Positions 7,438 through 15,951 of a stretch of 64,000 bases of DNA are shown piece after piece. The notes beneath the pieces were generated by a model that did not search any database, had not been told where the DNA came from, and saw only the letters and a program-made list of their open reading frames with translations. Every line of letters starts with the position of its first letter. Position 1 is the stretch's first letter. Made by a program: the position numbers and the translations under genes. Source of the stretch: Streptomyces longisporoflavus. GTDB lineage: Bacteria; Actinomycetota; Actinomycetes; Streptomycetales; Streptomycetaceae. The stretch is taken from the NCBI RefSeq assembly GCF_014649775.1, contig NZ_BMTR01000009.1:62001-126000 (forward strand). Reading direction: 5' to 3'.

Positions 7438-8868
7438 TCACTTGCGCGCCGCGGCCCACTCCTGCTGCACCGTCAGATCGGCCTTGACCTCGGCGAGCTG
7501 GACGGCGACGGCCGAAGGGGCGGTGCCGCCGCGGCCGTTGCGGGACGCCAGGGCGCCGGGGACGTTCAGGACGGTCCGCACCTCCGGGGTGAGGTGCTCG
7601 GAGATCTTGGCGAACTGCTCGTCCGTGAGCTGGTCGAGCTCGATGCCGTGCGCCTCGCACTCCTTGACGCACTCGCCCGCCACCTCGTGCGCCACACGGA
7701 ACGGCACACCCTGCCTGACCAGCCACTCGGCGATGTCCGTGGCGAGCGAGAACCCGGCGGGAGCCAGCTCCTCCATGCGCTCGCGGTGCACGGTGAGCGT
7801 CGCCACCATGCCGGTGAAGGCGGGGAGCAGGACCTCCAGCTGGTCGCAGGAGTCGATGACCGGCTCCTTGTCCTCCTGGAGGTCGCGGTTGTACGCGAGG
7901 GGGAGCGCCTTCAGGGTCGCCATCAGGCCCGTCAGGTTGCCGATGAGGCGGCCCGACTTGCCGCGCGCCAGCTCGGCGATGTCCGGGTTCTTCTTCTGCG
8001 GCATGATCGACGAGCCGGTCGAGAAGGCGTCGTGGAGCGTGACGAAGGAGAACTCCTTGGTGTTCCAGAGGATGATCTCCTCGGCGATCCGGGAGAGGTT
8101 CACGCCGATCATCGCGGTGATGAAGGCGAACTCCGCCGCGAAGTCGCGCGACGCCGTGCCGTCGATGGAGTTGGCCGCCGAGCCGCGCTCGAAGCCGAGG
8201 TCCGCGGCGACGGCCTCGGGGTCGAGGCCCAGGCTGCTGCCGGCCAGGGCGCCCGAGCCGTACGGCGACACGGCCGTGCGCTCGTCCCACTGCCGCAGGC
8301 GTTCGGCGTCCCTGGAGAGGGACTGGACGTGGGCGAGGACATGGTGCGCGAAGAGCACGGGCTGGGCGTGCTGGAGGTGCGTGCGCCCCGGCATGGCGAC
8401 GTCCGGGTGCGCCTCGGCGAGACCGACGAGCGCGCCCTGGAGGTCGGCGATCAGACCGCCGATGATCCGGGCGTGGTCCCGCAGGTACATCCGGAAGAGC
8501 GTCGCCACCTGGTCGTTGCGCGAGCGGCCCGCGCGCAGCTTGCCGCCGAGGTCCGGGCCGAGCCGCTCCAGAAGACCGCGCTCCAGGGCGGTGTGCACGT
8601 CCTCGTCCGCGATGGTGCCGACGAACTCGCCCGAGGCCACGTCGGCCTCAAGTTGGTCGAGCCCGGCCAGCATGCGGGTCAGCTCGTCCTCGGTGAGCAG
8701 CCCCGCCTTGTGGAGCACGCGCGCGTGGGCGCGGGAACCGGCGATGTCGTACGGCGCGAGGCACCAGTCGAAGTGGACCGACGCCGACAGCTTGGCCAGG
8801 GCCTCTGCCGGGCCGTCCGCGAACCGGCCGCCCCAGAGCCGGACGTCCCCGCCGTTGTTGCTGCTCAC
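7438..8868 (-). CDS. argH: Argininosuccinate lyase
   Basis: A 476-residue enzyme that catalyses the last step of arginine synthesis, splitting argininosuccinate into arginine and fumarate in the cytoplasm. The fumarase/lyase superfamily signature GSSIMPQKKNPDIAE is present at about residue 291, with GRSRNDQV and TAVSPYGSGALAGSS earlier. It starts with GTG, preceded by AAGGAG. It is transcribed away from the rest of the arg cluster and separated from it by about 7 kb. An ArgR-type box lies about 55 bases upstream, so it is probably co-regulated with argCJBD. Confidence 0.97.
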   Translation of the reverse strand: MSSNNGGDVRLWGGRFADGPAEALAKLSASVHFDWCLAPYDIAGSRAHARVLHKAGLLTEDELTRMLAGLDQLEADVASGEFVGTIADEDVHTALERGLLERLGPDLGGKLRAGRSRNDQVATLFRMYLRDHARIIGGLIADLQGALVGLAEAHPDVAMPGRTHLQHAQPVLFAHHVLAHVQSLSRDAERLRQWDERTAVSPYGSGALAGSSLGLDPEAVAADLGFERGSAANSIDGTASRDFAAEFAFITAMIGVNLSRIAEEIILWNTKEFSFVTLHDAFSTGSSIMPQKKNPDIAELARGKSGRLIGNLTGLMATLKALPLAYNRDLQEDKEPVIDSCDQLEVLLPAFTGMVATLTVHRERMEELAPAGFSLATDIAEWLVRQGVPFRVAHEVAGECVKECEAHGIELDQLTDEQFAKISEHLTPEVRTVLNVPGALASRNGRGGTAPSAVAVQLAEVKADLTVQQEWAAARK

Positions 8869-8923
8869 TTCACGTACTCCTTAGCCCGCATAACCGCATC
8901 CGCCGTCGTACATCTCACCGTCA

Positions 8924-8937
8924 TGCATGAGTATGCA
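8924..8937 (-). promoter_or_regulatory. ARG box (ArgR operator) upstream of argH
   Basis: TGCATGAGTATGCA has symmetric half-sites TGCAT and ATGCA around a 4-base spacer, the pattern described for streptomycete ARG boxes. It lies between argH and the divergent flavin-fold gene, where an argH promoter is expected. Confidence 0.65.
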
Positions 8938-9055
8938 GTGCTCCGTATGTTTCGTCAATCCAGTCACGGTGCGTGGCGGGTTGCGGGGGGCGGGGCGGGT
9001 GAGCGGCGCGGTAAGCCGTTAGACAGGCGAACTACCGGGACGAATAATCCCCGGC

Positions 9056-9643
9056 ATGGGAAAGACTTACGAACGCATAGACGGCAGGCTCCGCTCCTTC
9101 ATCGAGGCCCAGCCCGTCTTCTTCACCGCGACCGCGCCCCTCTCCGGCGACGGCACGATCAACCTCTCCCCCAAAGGTCTCACCGGCTCGTTCGCCGTCA
9201 TCGACGAACACACCGTGGCCTACCTCGACTTCGCGGGCAGCAACGCGGAGACGGTCGCGCACCTGCGCGAGAACGGGCGCATCACTCTGATGTGGACCGC
9301 GTTCCAGGGGCCGCCGAACATCGTCCGGGTGCACGGCCGCGGCGAACCCGTCTTCCGCGACGACCCACGCTGGGCGGAACTGCTCGGGCACTTCCCCGAC
9401 ATCGACCCGACCCCGCACGGCCTGCGCGCCATCATCGTCGTGACGGCCGAACTCGTCCGTGACACCTGCGGATACGCGGTGCCCTTCATGACGTACGACG
9501 AGGACCGCGACCTGCACGCCAAGCGCTTCGCGCGCGAGGACGACGCGTCGCTGAGCGAGTACTTCACCAAGAAGGAGCACATCGCACGGAGCATCGACGG
9601 CCTGCCCGGGCTGCCGCTGCCCCTGCCTCCCAGTACGGTCTGA
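9056..9643 (+). CDS. Pyridoxamine 5'-phosphate oxidase-like FMN-binding protein
   Basis: A 195-residue split-barrel flavin or F420-binding fold protein. The N-terminal half shows the family pattern VFFTATAPLSGDGTINLSPK and HTVAYLDFAGSNAETVAHL, then ITLMWTAFQGPPNIVRVHG. The C-terminal part (LHAKRFAREDD...SLSEYFTKKEHIARSIDGLPG) is typical of the large actinobacterial group annotated as pyridoxamine 5'-phosphate oxidase family. It is unlikely to be the biosynthetic PdxH enzyme; these proteins are usually reductases of unknown substrate. The next gene starts three bases after its stop, so they may be co-transcribed. Confidence 0.82.
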   Translation: MGKTYERIDGRLRSFIEAQPVFFTATAPLSGDGTINLSPKGLTGSFAVIDEHTVAYLDFAGSNAETVAHLRENGRITLMWTAFQGPPNIVRVHGRGEPVFRDDPRWAELLGHFPDIDPTPHGLRAIIVVTAELVRDTCGYAVPFMTYDEDRDLHAKRFAREDDASLSEYFTKKEHIARSIDGLPGLPLPLPPSTV

Positions 9644-9646
9644 GCC

Positions 9647-10363
9647 ATGCGCCCCCGTGCCGTCGCCCTCGCGTCCGCAGCCGCCCTCGCTCTCGCCGCC
9701 ACCGGCACACTCGGCGCCGCGCCGCCGCGTACGGGCCTCTCGCTGCCGGACCGCATGGCCGACACGGGCGGCGGCACCCAGCTCATCACCGCACGGGCCG
9801 CGCGCACCGGGTCCACCACCGGCACGGTGACGTGGTGGGACCGCGGCGGCGGGCGGTGGGTGCGGGCCGGATCGGCGGCGGCGCGGTTCGGGGCCAACGG
9901 CCTGGTGGAGGGCGGCTCGCGCAAGCAGGGGACGAACACGACGCCCACGGGCCTCTTCCGCCTCCCGTACGCCTTCGGGATCAAGCCCGCGCCGACCGGC
10001 ACGGACTACACGTACCGCCGCGTCGCGAAGAACTCCTGGTGGTGCCAGGACAACGACTCGCGCTCCTACAACCGCTGGACCCAGCCCCGCCCCCGCGACT
10101 GCCGCGCCGCCGAGTCCGAGCACCTCATCACGTACGACCCCCAGTACACGCACGCCCTGGTGATCGGCTTCAACTACGACCGTCCGGTGCGGGGGCGCGG
10201 CGCCGGGATCTTCCTGCACGTCAACGGGCGCGGGGCGACGGCGGGCTGTGTGTCGGTGCCCGTGGACGCGATGCGGCGGATTCTCGCGTGGGCCGACGAG
10301 AAGCGGCGCCCGCACATGGCGATCGGCACGGACTCCGGCGCGACGGCGATCTCGCGCTACTGA
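9647..10363 (+). CDS. Secreted L,D-transpeptidase-like (YkuD fold) protein
   Basis: A 238-residue protein with a short Sec-type signal peptide (RAVALASAAALALAATGTLGAA). The catalytic region near the C-terminus is HVNGRGATAGCVSVPVDAM, with the His and the Ser/Thr-x-Gly-Cys motif of L,D-transpeptidases. Upstream are NGLVEGGSRKQGTNTTPTGLF and a central insertion rich in Trp and Tyr (SWWCQDNDSRSYNRW), as in the YkuD/ErfK group annotated as L,D-transpeptidase catalytic domain proteins. The likely role is peptidoglycan cross-linking or trimming outside the membrane. It lacks Ig-like or peptidoglycan-binding domains. It starts three bases after the upstream gene. Confidence 0.8.
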   Translation: MRPRAVALASAAALALAATGTLGAAPPRTGLSLPDRMADTGGGTQLITARAARTGSTTGTVTWWDRGGGRWVRAGSAAARFGANGLVEGGSRKQGTNTTPTGLFRLPYAFGIKPAPTGTDYTYRRVAKNSWWCQDNDSRSYNRWTQPRPRDCRAAESEHLITYDPQYTHALVIGFNYDRPVRGRGAGIFLHVNGRGATAGCVSVPVDAMRRILAWADEKRRPHMAIGTDSGATAISRY

Positions 10364-10465
10364 CGCCGACCGGCACCTGGGCATCCGGGCCGCGGCAGCT
10401 GCGTGTAGCGACCACATATCGAGACGGGTTTGCGTCCGCACGGCACGGCGGCGTTGCATCGCCGG

Positions 10466-11452
10466 GTGCAGACCGAACAGACGATCCCCAGCTCCACGCA
10501 GGCCGGCGACAAGGCGGCCCGCCTCGCCGTCACGGTCTTCCCCGTCCTCGTACTCGTCGCGGGCGCGCTCGGCCTGATGACGCCGGACACCTTCAAGAGC
10601 TGGGGCACGAACGTCCCGTATCTGCTCGGGCTCGTCATGTTCTGCATGGGGCTCACCATGACCCCGCTCGACTTCCAGGGCGTCGTCAAGCGGCCCTGGG
10701 CCGTCGCGCTCGGCCTGGTCGCGCACTACGTGATCATGCCGGGCCTCGGCTGGCTGATAGCCCACGCCCTCGGGCTCTCGCCGCAACTGGCGGCCGGCGT
10801 CATCCTCGTCGGCTGCGCGCCGAGCGGCACCGCGTCCAACGTCGTGACGTATCTGGCGCGCGGCGACGTGGCCCTGTCCGTCTCGGTGGCCACCGTCTCC
10901 ACCGTGCTCGCGCCGCTCATCACGCCGCCGCTGACGCTGCTGCTGGCGGGCGAGTACCTGCCCGTGGACGCGGGCTCGATGGTCACGGACATCCTCAAGA
11001 CGGTGCTGCTCCCGGTGTTCGCCGGCCTCGTCGTGCGCCTGTTGTTCGGGCGCTACATCAAGCGGGTCCTCAGCGCCCTGCCGTGGCTCTCCGCGCTGAC
11101 CATCGCCGTCATCGTGGCCGTCGTGGTCGCGGGCAGCGCGGCGGCCATCAAGTCGGCCGCCCTTCTCGTGTTCCTCGCCGTCGTACTGCACAACGGCCTC
11201 GGCCTCGCGCTCGGCTACGGCGCGGGCAAGCTGGCCCGCCTGGGCCCGCCGGCCTCGCGCGCCATGGCCTTCGAGGTCGGCATGCAGAACTCGGGCCTCG
11301 CCGCGTCACTCGCCACGGCCCACTTCAGCCCGCTCGCCGCGCTGCCAGCCGCCGTGTTCTCCGTGTGGCACAACGTCTCGGGAGCCCTCGTCGCCGCCTG
11401 GATGTCCTACCGGGCGCGGCGCACCGAGGAGCGGGCGGCCGAGCAGGCCTGA
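10466..11452 (+). CDS. Bile acid:sodium symporter (BASS/SBF) family transporter
   Basis: A 328-residue membrane protein with about ten spans. Family motifs are clear: MFCMGLTMTPLDFQG in the first repeat, GCAPSGTASNVVTYLARGD in the core crossover region, and AFEVGMQNSGLAASLA in the second repeat. In bacteria, members of this family import organic anions with sodium; pantoate and keto-acids are examples, but the substrate here is not evident. I used the GTG at 10466; no strong Shine-Dalgarno sequence precedes it, and the frame is open to a TTG at 10430. The gene appears to be monocistronic. Confidence 0.88.
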   Translation: MQTEQTIPSSTQAGDKAARLAVTVFPVLVLVAGALGLMTPDTFKSWGTNVPYLLGLVMFCMGLTMTPLDFQGVVKRPWAVALGLVAHYVIMPGLGWLIAHALGLSPQLAAGVILVGCAPSGTASNVVTYLARGDVALSVSVATVSTVLAPLITPPLTLLLAGEYLPVDAGSMVTDILKTVLLPVFAGLVVRLLFGRYIKRVLSALPWLSALTIAVIVAVVVAGSAAAIKSAALLVFLAVVLHNGLGLALGYGAGKLARLGPPASRAMAFEVGMQNSGLAASLATAHFSPLAALPAAVFSVWHNVSGALVAAWMSYRARRTEERAAEQA

Positions 11453-11544
11453 GGGACCCGGGCAGCGCCCTCAGGCGGTATGCCGAAAAGTCCACTGCGA
11501 AGCTCCCGGCAAAGTTCACCGAGCAAATAATCTGCCGCGAACCA

Positions 11545-11580
11545 TAGACGGGAGGGATCAGCTCCGCTTACCGTCTAGAC
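11545..11580 (+). promoter_or_regulatory. Probable HutC/GntR-type operator before the regulator gene
   Basis: The perfect 8-bp palindrome GTCTAGAC at 11573-11580 abuts the ATG of the GntR gene. It matches the core of HutC-subfamily operators, such as DasR sites with a GTCTAGAC centre. A related segment, TAGACGG, at 11545-11551 is inverted relative to CCGTCTA at 11571-11577. This predicts autoregulation of the operon. Confidence 0.6.
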
Positions 11581-12297
11581 ATGCCTGGACAGGTTCATAA
11601 ACATCACCGTGTCGCGCACGTGCTCGCCGACGAGATCCGCGCCGGTGTCCACGCCGACGGCAGCCGTCTCCCCGGTGAGCACGCCCTGCGCGAGCGGTTC
11701 GGGGTCAGTCGCACCACCGTCCGTCAGGCGCTGAGCGTGCTCGGCGAGCAGGGCCTCATCGAGACGCACGCGGGCATCGGCTCGCTCGTCACCTTCGACG
11801 GCACCCCGCTCGACCAGAAGCTCGGCTGGACCAGGGCGCTCGCCGACCAGGGCACCGAGCTCTCGACCGACACGCTGCGCTTCGAGCGGATCACCGACCC
11901 AGGGCTTGCCGCCGAACTCGGCCTCGCGGACGCGCACTTCATCGCGCTCGACCGCGTCAGGCGCCTGCCCGACGGCGCCGGCATCTCCCTGGAGCGCAGC
12001 CGCGTCCCGGCCGTGCCCGCCCTCGCCGATCTGCCCGAGCGCGGCCTAGAAGGCGGCTCCCTGAACCGGACCCTGCTCGCCGCAGGACACGTCGCCGCGT
12101 CGAGCGACGCCCACATCACGGTGTCCGGCCTCGGCGACGAGGACGCGGGGCTCCTGCGCCGCTCGCCGGGCGAGCCGTTCATCCGGCTCGCCCAGGTCTT
12201 CCGCGACGCCGACGGAGAGGTCGTGGAGCAGGTGGCCAGTCTGCTCGACCCGTCCCGGTTCCAACTGCACGTACGCACCGGCCGAGGAGGCCACTGA
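11581..12297 (+). CDS. GntR family regulator, HutC subfamily (UTRA effector domain)
   Basis: A 238-residue regulator. The winged helix-turn-helix is at residues about 10-70 (RLPGEHALRERFGVSRTTVRQA, split here by the turn). A UTRA-like effector-binding domain follows (FERITDPGLAAELGL, FIALDRVRRLPDG, GEPFIRLAQVFRDADGEVVE). It is the first gene of a four-gene operon with an ADP-ribosylglycohydrolase, an NCS1 permease and a PfkB kinase, and its TGA shares a base with the next ATG. HutC-type regulators usually sense a small metabolite; here a ribosylated compound or sugar phosphate made by the operon is the natural guess. Confidence 0.88.
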   Translation: MPGQVHKHHRVAHVLADEIRAGVHADGSRLPGEHALRERFGVSRTTVRQALSVLGEQGLIETHAGIGSLVTFDGTPLDQKLGWTRALADQGTELSTDTLRFERITDPGLAAELGLADAHFIALDRVRRLPDGAGISLERSRVPAVPALADLPERGLEGGSLNRTLLAAGHVAASSDAHITVSGLGDEDAGLLRRSPGEPFIRLAQVFRDADGEVVEQVASLLDPSRFQLHVRTGRGGH

Positions 12298-13301
12298 TGA
12301 CCACCGCTCCGCCCGACCTTCTCGACCGGGCGCTCGGCGCCTTCTACGGACTCGCGCTCGGCGACGCCCTGGGCATGCCGACCCAGATCATGTCCCGCGA
12401 GGACGTCGTACGGGTCTACGGCACCGTCACCGGATTCGAGGCCTCCAGGTCCGACAACCCGGTGAGCGCGGGCATGCCCGCCGGTGCCGTCACCGACGAC
12501 ACCGACCAGGCGGTCATCGTGGCGCGGCTCCTCGTCGAGGGCGGCGGGCACATCGAACCGCTGCGGTTCGCCGACGAACTCCTCTCCTGGGAGCGGGAGA
12601 TGAAGGACAAGGGCTCCTTCGACCTGCTCGGCCCGTCCACCAAGGCCGCCCTGGACGCCGTCGCGGGCGGCACCGACCCCAAGGAGGCGGGCAAGAACGG
12701 CACCACCAACGGCGCCGCGATGCGCGTCACGCCGGTCGGCATCGCCTTCGCGGCCGATCCGCTGCCGGACTTCCTCGACCGGGTCGTGGAGTCCTGCCAG
12801 GTCACCCACGACACGAACGTCGGCATCGCGGGCGCGGCGGCCGTCGCGGCCGCGGTGAGCACCGGCGTCGCGGGCGGCACCCTCGACGAGGCCTTCGAAG
12901 CGGCGATCACCGCCGCGGAGGCCGGCGCCCGGCGCGGCAACTGGATCGCCGGAGCCGATATCTCCGCGCGTATCGCCTGGGCCCGCGAGCTGGTGGCGGG
13001 CCTGGACGAGGCCACGGCCCTTGACCGCATCGTCGCCCTCATCGGCACCAGCGTCGCCAGCCAGGAGTCGGTGCCCGCCGCGTTCGCGGTGCTCGCACTG
13101 ACCGGCGGCGACCCCTGGCGCAGCGCGCTCCTGGCCGCGAACCTCGGCGGCGACAGCGACACGATCGGCGCGATCGCGGGCGCGGTGGCCGGTTCGGTGC
13201 ACGGCCTCTCGGGCCTGCCCGCCGACGCCGTACGCACCCTGCGCACGGTCAACAGCCTCGAACTCGCGCCTCTGACGGCCCAGTTGCTCACCCACCGCTG
13301 A
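12297..13301 (+). CDS. ADP-ribosylglycohydrolase family protein
   Basis: A 334-residue all-helical hydrolase of the DraG/ARH fold. Both magnesium-binding signatures are present: GAVTDDTDQAVIVARLL near residue 62 and the C-terminal GGDSDTIGAIAGAVAGS near residue 282. The N-terminal GAFYGLALGDALGMPTQ is also typical. These enzymes cleave N-glycosidic bonds to ribose, in ADP-ribosyl proteins or in small ribosides. Translation is coupled to the GntR gene by a TGATG overlap. The neighbouring base/nucleoside permease and sugar kinase make a catabolic role on a free riboside more likely than protein de-ADP-ribosylation, but that is inference. Confidence 0.9.
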   Translation: MTTAPPDLLDRALGAFYGLALGDALGMPTQIMSREDVVRVYGTVTGFEASRSDNPVSAGMPAGAVTDDTDQAVIVARLLVEGGGHIEPLRFADELLSWEREMKDKGSFDLLGPSTKAALDAVAGGTDPKEAGKNGTTNGAAMRVTPVGIAFAADPLPDFLDRVVESCQVTHDTNVGIAGAAAVAAAVSTGVAGGTLDEAFEAAITAAEAGARRGNWIAGADISARIAWARELVAGLDEATALDRIVALIGTSVASQESVPAAFAVLALTGGDPWRSALLAANLGGDSDTIGAIAGAVAGSVHGLSGLPADAVRTLRTVNSLELAPLTAQLLTHR

Positions 13302-13370
13302 GTTCCGCCGTCCGTCCCCGCACCCCACTCCCCCGTCCCAGCCCCACGTATCGCGCAAGGAGGTTCCGTC

Positions 13371-14840
13371 ATGGACGCTTCGACGAAGAACGTCTCGGTC
13401 GGCACCGTAGAGACCCGAGGGATCGAGCCGGTCCCCGACAGTGAGCGTCATGGCCACGCCGGCCAGATGTTCTGGACCTGGTTCGCCGCCAACATCTCGA
13501 TCCTGGGGCTGCCGCTCGGCGCGACCCTCGTCGCCTTCCGCGGGCTGAACATCTGGCAGGCCGCGCTGGTCGCGGTCGTCGGCGCGTTCGGTTCGTTCGC
13601 GCTGGTGGGGGCGTTGAGCCTGGCGGGCAAGAAGGGCGGCGCGCCGGCGCTCACGCTCTCCCGCGCGGTGTTCGGACAGCGGGGCAACGCGGGCCCGACC
13701 CTGGTCTCCTGGCTGAGCCGGGTCGGCTGGGAGACGATCACCACGACCACGGCGGCCTACGCGCTGCTCGCCCTGCTCGGGGTGGCCTTCCACGTCGACC
13801 GGAACAACTTCCTGACCGTCCTGTGCCTCCTGGTCTTCATCGCCTGCACGCTGCTGATCAGCGGCCTCGGACACGCCACGATCATGTGGATCAACAAGTG
13901 GGCCACCGTCCTGTTCGGCGTCCTCAACCTCATCGTGATGGGCTTCCTGGTCGCGACCGTCGACTGGTCGAAGGTCCTCGAAACCCCGGCGGGCCCGACC
14001 AGCGGTGTCGTCGCCGGCATCGGCTTCATCGCCGCGGGCACCGGCATCGGCTGGGCCAACGCCGGTGCGGACTACGCCCGTTACCTCCCTCGTACGATCC
14101 CGGGGCGCCGCCTGATCACCGCGTCCGCCTTCGGCGCGGGCATCCCGCTCGTACTGCTCATCTCCCTCGGCTCCCTGCTCACTGCGGGCGACCCGTCGCT
14201 CGCCACGTCCTCCGACCCGGTCTCCGCGATCAACGCGATGCTGCCGTCCTGGATGGCGATCCCGTATCTGATCGCGGCCTTCGGCGGCCTGCTGATGTCG
14301 AACCACCTGTCGACGTACTCCGCGGGCCTCACCATGATCACGCTGGGTCTTCGGGTGCCGCGGGCCTGGGCCGTGGTCATCGACATCGTGCTGATGTTCC
14401 TCGGCGGCATCTACTTCATGCTGATCGCGGACGACTTCTACGGCCCCTTCTCCGCCTTCCTGACACTGCTCGCCGTGCCGATCTCCGCCTGGATCGGCGT
14501 GATCGCGGTCGACATGATGCGGGGCCGCGACTACGACCCCGACGGCCTGATGGACACCTCCCGGACCAGCCGCTACTGGTACACCGGCGGCTTCCGGCTG
14601 CCCGCCGTGCTCGCCTGGGTGGCGTCGATCGTGTCGGGGCTGCTCTTCACGACCGCCGGCACGGGCTCTGACGACGTGTGGTTCGCCGGGCCGCTCGCCG
14701 ACACCTGGTTCGGCGCCAACGGCCTGGGCTGGGCGGTGGCCATCGTGGTGGGCGGCGCGGTGTACGCGGCCTTCGGCGGGCGCGGCCGTCCGACCCCGGC
14801 CCCCGCTTCCTCCCCGGCACTTGAGGAGACAGTCCGATGA
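13371..14840 (+). CDS. NCS1 family nucleobase/cytosine-type permease
   Basis: A 489-residue secondary transporter with about twelve membrane spans. The N-terminal region FWTWFAANISILGLPLGATL and the segment SRAVFGQRGNAGPTLVSWLS are characteristic of NCS1 (CodB/purine-cytosine permease) proteins. GWANAGADYARYLPR matches the central family motif. The ATG follows AAGGAGG about seven bases upstream. It probably imports a nucleobase, nucleoside or related ring compound for the adjacent glycohydrolase and kinase. Its ATGA end overlaps the start of the kinase gene. Confidence 0.9.
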   Translation: MDASTKNVSVGTVETRGIEPVPDSERHGHAGQMFWTWFAANISILGLPLGATLVAFRGLNIWQAALVAVVGAFGSFALVGALSLAGKKGGAPALTLSRAVFGQRGNAGPTLVSWLSRVGWETITTTTAAYALLALLGVAFHVDRNNFLTVLCLLVFIACTLLISGLGHATIMWINKWATVLFGVLNLIVMGFLVATVDWSKVLETPAGPTSGVVAGIGFIAAGTGIGWANAGADYARYLPRTIPGRRLITASAFGAGIPLVLLISLGSLLTAGDPSLATSSDPVSAINAMLPSWMAIPYLIAAFGGLLMSNHLSTYSAGLTMITLGLRVPRAWAVVIDIVLMFLGGIYFMLIADDFYGPFSAFLTLLAVPISAWIGVIAVDMMRGRDYDPDGLMDTSRTSRYWYTGGFRLPAVLAWVASIVSGLLFTTAGTGSDDVWFAGPLADTWFGANGLGWAVAIVVGGAVYAAFGGRGRPTPAPASSPALEETVR

Positions 14841-15808
14841 ACACGCCCGCATCCGCCCCGCGTCTCGTCCTCGCGGGGAACGTCATCGCCGACCTCGTCA
14901 TCGAGGTCCCCGCGCTGCCCGAACGCGGCGGCGACGTCATCGGCTCCCGTACGCGGCTGTACGCGGGCGGCGGCTTCAACGCGCTGACGGCCGCGCGCCG
15001 CCTGGGGACCGAGGCGGTGTACACCGGGCTGCACGGGACCGGGCCGTACGGGGATCTCGTCCGCCGCTCCCTCGCCGAGGAGGGCATCTCGACCCTCCAC
15101 CCGGTGCGGGCGGACGGGGACACCGGGTTCTGTGTGGCCCTCGTCGACGCGGGCGGCGAGCGGACGTTCGTCACCAGTTTCGGGGTGGACGCGCGGATGA
15201 CGGCCGCGGAGACGGATGCCGTTGCGGGGGCACTGCGGGCGGGCGACACGGTGCAGCTGTCGGGGTACAGCCTCGTGATGGAGGTCAACGGCCCGCTGCT
15301 GTCCGCCTTCGCGGCGGGGCTTCCGGGTGATGTGCGGCTCTGTTTCGACCCCGGACCGCTGGTCGCCGACATCCCTGCCGCCGTCCTTGACCCGGTCCTC
15401 GCGCGGGCGGACTGGCTGAGCTGCAACGCGCGCGAGGCCCGCCTGATGAGCGGTCACTCCGAGCCGCGGGCTGCTGCCGCCGCCCTGCGCGGGCGGCTGG
15501 CGCCGGGGGCGGGGGTTCTCGTGCGGGCCGACAAGGACGGCTGCTGGCTGGCTGCGCCGGGCTCGGGGGATGTGGTGCATGTGCCCGGGTTCCCCGTCGA
15601 CGCCGTGGACAGCAATGGTGCCGGGGACGCTCATGTGGGGGCGTTTATCGCCCTGTTGGGGCGGGGGCTCGACCCTCTGACAGCCGCGCGGGGCGCGAAC
15701 GCTGCGGCGGCGTACGCGGTGACGCGGCGGGGGCCGGCCACGGCGCCGGGGCTCGGGGAGCTTGTGGCGTTTCTCGGGGATGATCCGCTGGGTGGGTTGC
15801 TGGGGTAG
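14837..15808 (+). CDS. PfkB family carbohydrate (ribokinase-like) kinase
   Basis: A 323-residue kinase. The N-terminal PfkB signature is GGGFNALTAARRLG (about residue 43), and the C-terminal signature with the catalytic Asp and anion hole is DSNGAGDAHVGAFIALL (near residue 257). The nucleotide-binding segment LVRADKDGCWLA precedes it. The substrate could be ribose, a nucleoside or another furanose. It starts within the last codon of the permease (ATGA overlap) and is the last gene of the operon. A 51-base perfect hairpin follows. Phosphorylation of ribose released by the glycohydrolase would complete a simple salvage route. Confidence 0.88.
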   Translation: MNTPASAPRLVLAGNVIADLVIEVPALPERGGDVIGSRTRLYAGGGFNALTAARRLGTEAVYTGLHGTGPYGDLVRRSLAEEGISTLHPVRADGDTGFCVALVDAGGERTFVTSFGVDARMTAAETDAVAGALRAGDTVQLSGYSLVMEVNGPLLSAFAAGLPGDVRLCFDPGPLVADIPAAVLDPVLARADWLSCNAREARLMSGHSEPRAAAAALRGRLAPGAGVLVRADKDGCWLAAPGSGDVVHVPGFPVDAVDSNGAGDAHVGAFIALLGRGLDPLTAARGANAAAAYAVTRRGPATAPGLGELVAFLGDDPLGGLLG

Positions 15809-15816
15809 GGGGGATG

Positions 15817-15867
15817 TCCTCAAACGCCGGACGGGCTGGAATATCCAGCCCGTCCGGCGTTTGAGGA
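15817..15867. terminator. Bidirectional terminator: perfect 24-bp stem, 3-base loop
   Basis: The left arm at 15817-15840 (TCCTCAAACGCCGGACGGGC...) and the right arm at 15844-15867 are exact reverse complements around the loop ATA. It lies between the convergent kinase and argR genes. The core GCCGGACGGGCTG is a motif often seen between streptomycete genes. Confidence 0.8.
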
Positions 15868-15951
15868 CGAACTCGGCGAAGCCGGTGATAACGGCACGCA
15901 CAAGGCCCTCGCGCCTGCGAGTTTTCGGGAAGGGGCGGGGTCGGGGATGAA

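Noticed and set aside
9032..11191. Open frame of 719 codons on the minus strand across three plus-strand genes
   Set aside because: Antisense to the flavin-fold, transpeptidase and BASS genes, all of which have family motifs and ribosome sites.
11724..14852. Open frame of 1042 codons on the minus strand opposite the GntR-ARH-permease operon
   Set aside because: It is the antisense shadow of well-supported genes with known motifs; its translation is low-complexity Arg/Gly/His-rich sequence typical of GC-rich antisense frames.
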